A stretch of 64,000 nucleotides of DNA from Verticillium longisporum (Eukaryota; Ascomycota; Sordariomycetes; Glomerellales; Plectosphaerellaceae). Position 1 is the first letter of the stretch; each line of letters begins with the position of its first letter. Below, in pieces: positions 58,664 to 64,000 of the stretch. The notes under the pieces are model-generated. The model worked only from the letters and a program-made list of their open reading frames with translations, was not told where the DNA came from and searched no databases. Location: positions 558,001-622,000 of the forward strand of contig JAETXT010000001.1 in assembly GCA_019188255.1 (NCBI GenBank), in the 5' to 3' direction. The position numbers and the translations under genes were made by a program.

Positions 58664-59329
58664 TTATTGGGTCTTGAAGAGGAGGATGGCGCAGTGGCCA
58701 AGGTAGAAGTAGATGAAATGCTTCGTCTCTACTCAGTGGGATTTATTTGTGTCAGCAATGTTCAGTTTTCGATGGAAATAATGAGGCATCGACGCCATCA
58801 ACTCGTACCGTGCGTCACAAAGCTTCCAAAGTTGCGGCCGACAATGCAGTGCCACGTCGGACCCTTGCGCTCATCGAACTGATCCCGAAACGTCAGTACC
58901 TCGTTCGTGCGGCGGATGGCGGGGAAGTTCGTACCGTCTTCTTGATCTGTTGGGCAATGTCCTAAGATATCTTGTAAGCTTCGCATATCGGGTTCATAGG
59001 AGCCGGCGATCAATACCTTCTCAATCGTAAATCGACCCATCGCTTCCTGAGCTGTGCCACGGCGTATTAGAATCCTCTTACCACCAGTGATTGACCTAGC
59101 AGCTACCCACCAACTTCGATGACCTCCTGTTGCATATCGTCGGTCTGGCAGGTGTCAGCCTTGGCATGTTTCGATGACAATCGCAATCACCATACCATGT
59201 CTGCGGATTTGATCTGGGCTGTCGCAATGCGCGTCAGTACGGACTGTCGTCTTGGCAGGTGCGGTAGGCGGGCGACAAACCTTCAAGCTTCGCCTCCCGT
59301 GGAGCCTCAGCACTTCCCTTGTCGGCCAT
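58664..59329 (-). CDS. dyn2: Dynein light chain LC8 (DYNLL/DYN2), seven exons
   Basis: Cytoplasmic dynein light chain and general dimerisation hub. Reconstructed from seven exons: 59329-59281, 59218-59196, 59144-59111, 59051-59017, 58961-58935, 58878-58809, 58728-58664, together 303 nt and 100 aa. Every join is in phase at GT-AG sites. The assembled protein has all LC8 hallmarks: [79 protein letters not shown] and the terminal FKTQ. The peptide-binding beta strand and the dimer-interface [11 protein letters not shown] are intact. Two exons are only 23 and 27 nt. Upstream is MRD1, transcribed the other way. Confidence 0.97.
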
Positions 59330-60020
59330 GATTTGCTTCGTCCGGTGGTTGAGCTGTCAAGTTGCTGTCAGCGGCTGAGCTAAGATGGTCTCTCAGTACA
59401 CGCGGTCATGCTTTGGGCACAAGCTGCCAACTGCCCCTTTTCGAGGGTTGGGCGACAAGCCGCGCTCGTTGCGCAAATGCTGCGGTGTCGTAGATCTCGC
59501 ACTTACCGTGTTTGTTAAGGCAACGATAGTTACTGAAGACAGAGCCTGAGGTGGAAGACTGGTTCCCAGATGTGTTCGCCTCACGTCCTAGGAAGCTGGT
59601 GGGTTGGCCGGGTTTGTTTGCTTTGGTGTTTCGCGATCTCCTTCCACTCCAGCTAGCACTTGTAGAGAGGTCCCTGCGCGACTGGGATTGGGTTGTCATG
59701 CAGCACGGGCCACTCACGGACTCTCCCATACCTACCTGCGGGCCTAGGTGCCCAGTTAGAGTGGACATGATGCTGCTGTGGGTCGTGTGGTCGTGACTGC
59801 CGCGTGCTAATGGCGGGGCGCCCAACAGGCGAACGGTCACATGTTGATAGCGATAAGGAGCTGGCAGAGGAGAAAAAGTCGCGAAAAAAAAAGTACTCCA
59901 TGGATTCTGCCATACGGTTCAAGCGGCTTCTGCCATCACTTCACCACACCACAATGCTACAGCCTTCATAGTACCGGACCCTACCGCCCTCAAGGCTTAT
60001 TCACAAACCCCCTCAGAAAA
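59330..60020. promoter_or_regulatory. Divergent promoter region of LC8 and MRD1
   Basis: About 690 bp between start codons of opposite orientation. A 144-codon minus-strand frame (59406-59840) has no domain and is probably LC8 leader or chance. No specific factor site assigned. Confidence 0.45.
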
Positions 60021-62891
60021 ATGTCGGCACAGCCTTCGGACGCAGAGTTCGAGACGTCAAGAATCTTCGTCAAGGGCATCCCCCCGACGATCAGCGATGC
60101 CGACTTCAAGAAGCACTTCTCGGCTGGCGGACGAGAAGTCACCGATGTCAAGGTCATATTGCCTCGGCGAATTGGCTATGTCGGCTTCAAGACATCCGAG
60201 GATGCGAAGAAGGCCGTGAGGTACTTCAACAAGTCGTACATCCGCATGTCGAGGATCGAAGTGCAGCTTGCAAGACCTGTATGTTTTACCCTGCCCCGCC
60301 CCCAAGAAGAGTGACAGGCATGCTAACAGTTTGATTCAGATTGCAGACCCTGCTCTGAAGAGGAACTGGAAGAGCGAGCAATCGATCCCTGCAGCGTCGT
60401 CGACAGCGCTCCCGCCGGCTAACGCGGTTCGGGATGCCAACGGCGATGCAGCGGCCAAAAAGCGGAAGAGGGACGAGGTCGATGAATCTGACCCCAGGTT
60501 GCGGGAGTACTTGCAGACTTTCCAGCCAGGAAAGACCAATGCTGCGGATGAGATGACCGAAGTCATCGACAGCAAGGCGATCGCTGAGAAGAAGAAGCTT
60601 CTTCAAGATGGCGAGAGCGATGATGAATATGAGACCATCCCAACGAGGCCAGAAAAGAAGCAGATGAGGGAAGCGCCAAGCAATCAGCAACCTAAGTCGC
60701 CTCCACAGCCCCCACACATGACACCTGTTGAAGACACCGAAGACACTGTTGCATCACCACAGGAAGCCGAGCCTGTTCCGAAGACACAGCTTGACTCTTC
60801 CAAGGTAGTGGACCCCGTAGCTACAGACGATGACTGGCTGCGTTCGCGAACCAACAGAATGTTGGACCTCGTGGCAGACGATGAAGATATTCCGCTGCCG
60901 CCCCCAGTCCAAAAGGAGACCCGCGAAGAGTCTGCGGACGAAGTCATGGAGGACGTTGCGGCCGTAGAGGATGTTGGTCAGAAGCCACTTGCTGAGCCAT
61001 CTAAAAGTCAAGACAGTGAGGCACCCGCAGAGGAGTTGCCGAAGGCTGCGCCAGCACCGTCTGACAAGGAGGTGGCCATCAACACCATTCGCCAGACCGC
61101 GCGATTATTTGCGCGAAACCTGGCTTTCAGTGTCAGCGAGGACGATCTCCGTGACCACTTTGAACAGTACGGAGAAGTCGAGGAGGTAGGCACCCCCTTT
61201 TTCACACTCCCATGACATACGACAGCCCCACCGATCATATGATGAATCCAGATAGGGACAGCTTACACCTTTGGTGGTTGATGCGAACCTTGGACCAGTA
61301 TTTTAGTAGATGCTTTGGCTTTCTGACATGATCATCTCCTCATGACGCTTCTTCTGAACTACCCATGAATCAGAATACTGACAAGTTGGTCTCAGGTACA
61401 CATCCCGGTGGCAAAGTCTGGGACGAGCAAGGGATTCGCATACGTCTCGTTTGCCAGTGCTGATGCCGCTGTCACTGCATTCCAGTCGTCAGATGGGCAG
61501 ACTTTTCAAGGGCGACTGCTCCATGTTTTACCCGCGGCTGCGCGGCGGGACCAGGATATGGACGAATACTCGCTGTCCAAACTGCCCCTGAAGGTTCAGC
61601 AGCGGGTCCGCAAGAAGGCCGAAGCCTCCACCAACACCTTCAACTGGAATGCGCTGTATATGAGCCAGGACGCCATCAACACCTCGGTGGCGAGCCGTCT
61701 CGGAGTCTCCAAGTCGGACCTTCTGGACCCTACCGATGCGTCGGCGGCTGTGAAACAGGCTGTGGCCGAGACGTCGGTGATCCAAGAAACCAAGGCGTAC
61801 TTTCTGGCCAATGGTGTTGACCTGAACGCCCTCAAGTCGCAAAAGCGTGGTGACTCGACCATCTTAGTAAAAACTTTCCCCACGGGACCACATTGGAAGA
61901 GTTGCGGACGCTGTTCGCGGAGCACGGAACTGTGCTCCGGGTACTTATGCCACCGAGCAAGACGATCGCCATTGTCCAGTACGCCCCTGGACAGGGCAAG
62001 GCAGCCTTCGGAAGGCTCGCCTACCGTCGGATCAAAGACTCAGTCTTGTTTCTCGAGAAAGGGCCGAAGGATCTGTTTGGACCTGATGATGCTGTGCAGG
62101 TGACGCCGGCACAGGGTGATCAGCCTGCCGGCGTGCAGAAGCTCAATGTGACACAGCTGTTGGAGCGTGACGATCAAGAGGAAGAGGTCGTGGGGCAGTC
62201 ACTTTTCGTCCGGAACCTTAACTTCTCGACAACGTCGGAGGGCCTCACCAACGCATTCAAGTCCTTGGAGGGCTTTGTGTCAGCCAAGGTCAAGACAAAG
62301 ACGGACGCGAAAAAACCTGGTCAGGTTCTATCAATGGGTTTCGGCTTTGTTGCCTTCCGCAGCAGCGAAGCGGCGCAGGCTGCAATCAAGGCGATGGACG
62401 GGCAGGTCTTGGATGCACACACGCTCAGCGTTAGGGCGTCGCACAGGGGTCAAGACGCGGCGGAAGAGAGGCGAAGGGAAGACAAGGCCAAGATGATGGC
62501 GGGTCAACGGACCAAGATCGTGGTCAAGAACCTGCCGTTCGAAATCAGCAAGAAGGAGTTGCGGGCGCTGTTCGCCACGTACGGGCCATTGCGGGCAGTA
62601 CCGCTCCCCAAGTGAATGGGACAGTCGACTCGCGGCCTTGCGGTTGCCGAGTTCTCGGCGCCACAGGGGGCGCAGAATGCAATTGATGCGCTACAGCACA
62701 CCCACCTGTTGGGCAGGAGATTGGTGCTCGACTACGCCGAAGCCGAAGCCCTGGACGCCGAGGAGGAGATTGCCAAGATGCAGAAGAAGGTTGGTGGGCA
62801 GGTCAACAAGGTAGCATTGGCGCAACTCACGGGCAAGACGAGGAAGAAGATCACGATCGGGGAGGACAATGAGGACGAGTTCGCAGTCTGA
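60021..62891 (+). CDS. mrd1: MRD1 multiple RNA-binding-domain protein, with an apparent frameshift and an in-frame TGA
   Basis: Nucleolar RRM protein needed for the early pre-rRNA cleavages that release 18S rRNA. Exons: 60021-60278, 60340-61185, 61396-62891. RRMs are visible from SRIFVKGIPPTISDADFKKH; RLFARNLAFSVSEDDLRDHF continuing across intron 2 into TSKGFAYVSFASADAA; TLEELRTLFAEHGTVLRVLM; SLFVRNLNFSTTSEGLTNAF; and IVVKNLPFEISKKELRALFA. The frame breaks at GGG 61884-61886, where one added base restores it. It meets TGA at 62613-62615 inside the last RRM, between AVPLPK and MGQSTRGLAVAEF. With both bridged it has 867 codons, the normal size. MRD1 is essential in yeast, so sequence error or an intact copy elsewhere should be considered. 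Confidence 0.93.
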
Positions 62892-64000
62892 GTCCGAGTC
62901 AGACGCAGGTCGGAGGGCCACAACCCTTCACCACAGCTAGAGGCATGAAAAGGCATGAAAGAAACAGATAATTGAATCCTTGCGAGAGCCCTTTCTTCCC
63001 TTTATCGACATTGACCCCATCTGCTATTGTTGGATAGCATCAGTTGTGTGCCAGCGCCTTTGCTCCTGGCCAGGCGAATTGGGCGTGGTGCATCCCTTTG
63101 TAAGGTCGTCGCGGTCGCCCTCTATTGGATCGTGGCCCATCTATTCAGACGCGACGGTCCCTCGACGGCATCGCAGGGAAACGCTCTCCCCCACTCCGGA
63201 TTGGGGAATGCAAGCGCGCAGCGCGTCGTCTTCTTTGTCTCAGATGCTAATCTCAGGTACATACCTGGCCATTGCGCTGTCATCGAGGTTATGGTGGGAT
63301 CATGAGATGGTGCGTGCAGCCACCCCTCCCTTGCATGTTCCAACGTACATCCTGCAAAGCCATGTGCTGCGGAGTAGGCGATGCGCGTTTGCTACACCCT
63401 GTCATCGTCCCCTACCTGTTCGTCAAGGTCCTGCTGCGCGACTGATCCATCGTACTAGTGGCGTGCGAGATGAGTCGCTCGGTAGGGCTCAGTAGCTACA
63501 CCTCTCCTCGCCCACGCCAGGCACCCTGCTCTCCTTTCCTTGCCCCAGGCCCCTCTTTGGGATACCACTTGGCTGAATTTTTGTGGATGGGCTTCCTATT
63601 CGAGCTGACCTGAGCTTGCACCCTCCTTCACAGGAAGACGTTTGCCACATTGAGCTGGAGGGGTGCTGGCTCGACCTCCCTTGGACACACGCCCCCCTCG
63701 CCGGGCCCGATGATATGGATCGCGATATGTCGGCAGGGCTCACTGTATCTGCTGCCATCACGCCAAAGCACCCGTAGCGGTCCTTGCTCGACACACGCCT
63801 GGACGTGTCTTCCCCGCGTGAAAGGGTGCCAGCGAGGGGTGAACCATGGCATCCGCGATTGATATACTCTACAGACTATCAGTCTATACAGGGCTGCCAG
63901 ATCTGCCCCTGGTGATCGACTCGGCACTTCTCCGCTTGGGATCGGTGGTCATGCTCGTCTCTTGGCCTCTCTCCCCCCCCTGTACGTTACGAGATGGATA
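62892..64000. other. Region downstream of MRD1 to window end
   Basis: About 1.1 kb. Several short frames on both strands lack domains. I see no RNA gene or repeat. Confidence 0.4.

Noticed and set aside
2978..62615. Reassignment of TGA as a sense codon in this organism
   Set aside because: TGA ends intact conserved genes here (for example PIL1 and RAD2), so it works as a normal stop.

Overview
This window comes from the nuclear genome of a filamentous ascomycete (Pezizomycotina, probably Sordariomycetes; species not identifiable from the window alone). The evidence is short GT-AG introns, mostly 46-120 bp, in most genes; a Polycomb-type H3K27 methyltransferase gene; an eisosome PIL1 gene; a TOS1-type wall protein; and GGTAGGTA-rich intergenic DNA. 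I found no rRNA, tRNA, CRISPR array, intact transposon or secondary-metabolite cluster.

Layout, left to right: EZH2-like methyltransferase KMT6 (-); a 3 kb gene-free stretch; PIL1/LSP1 (+) convergent with an LSM-fold Naa38-like protein (-), which is divergent from RAD2/XPG (+); a 2 kb gap; TOS1-like wall protein (+), PEX13 (+), BAP31/YET3 (+); then DUF1479 oxygenase (-), an HhH-motif protein (-), a small zf-met2 protein (+), a 2OG-Fe(II) oxygenase (-), UTP17/NAN1 (-) divergent from RPB10 (+). After a 5 kb gap come a conserved helical-repeat protein of unknown function (+), a putative DNA-binding regulator (-), a lysine-methyltransferase-like protein (-), a hypothetical protein (-) and transcription elongation factor ELL (-). 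A 9 kb gene-poor tract follows (one weak candidate gene), then dynein light chain LC8 (-), reconstructed from seven tiny exons, and MRD1 (+), divergent from it.

The content is housekeeping: chromatin silencing, transcription (RPB10, ELL), rRNA processing (UTP17, MRD1), DNA repair (RAD2), membrane and organelle biology (PIL1, PEX13, BAP31), wall biogenesis (TOS1) and motor function (LC8). I see no operon-like functional cluster and no convincing new system.

The most unusual property is that five conserved genes carry apparent reading-frame breaks. KMT6 and MRD1 have in-frame TGA codons. PEX13, DUF1479 and MRD1 each lack one base at a G/C run. The putative regulator has an in-frame TAG that a 57-bp intron could remove. 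Because the missing bases all sit at G/C runs and the downstream frames remain well conserved, under-called homopolymers in the assembly are the leading explanation for the frameshifts. The two TGA codons are not explained that way.
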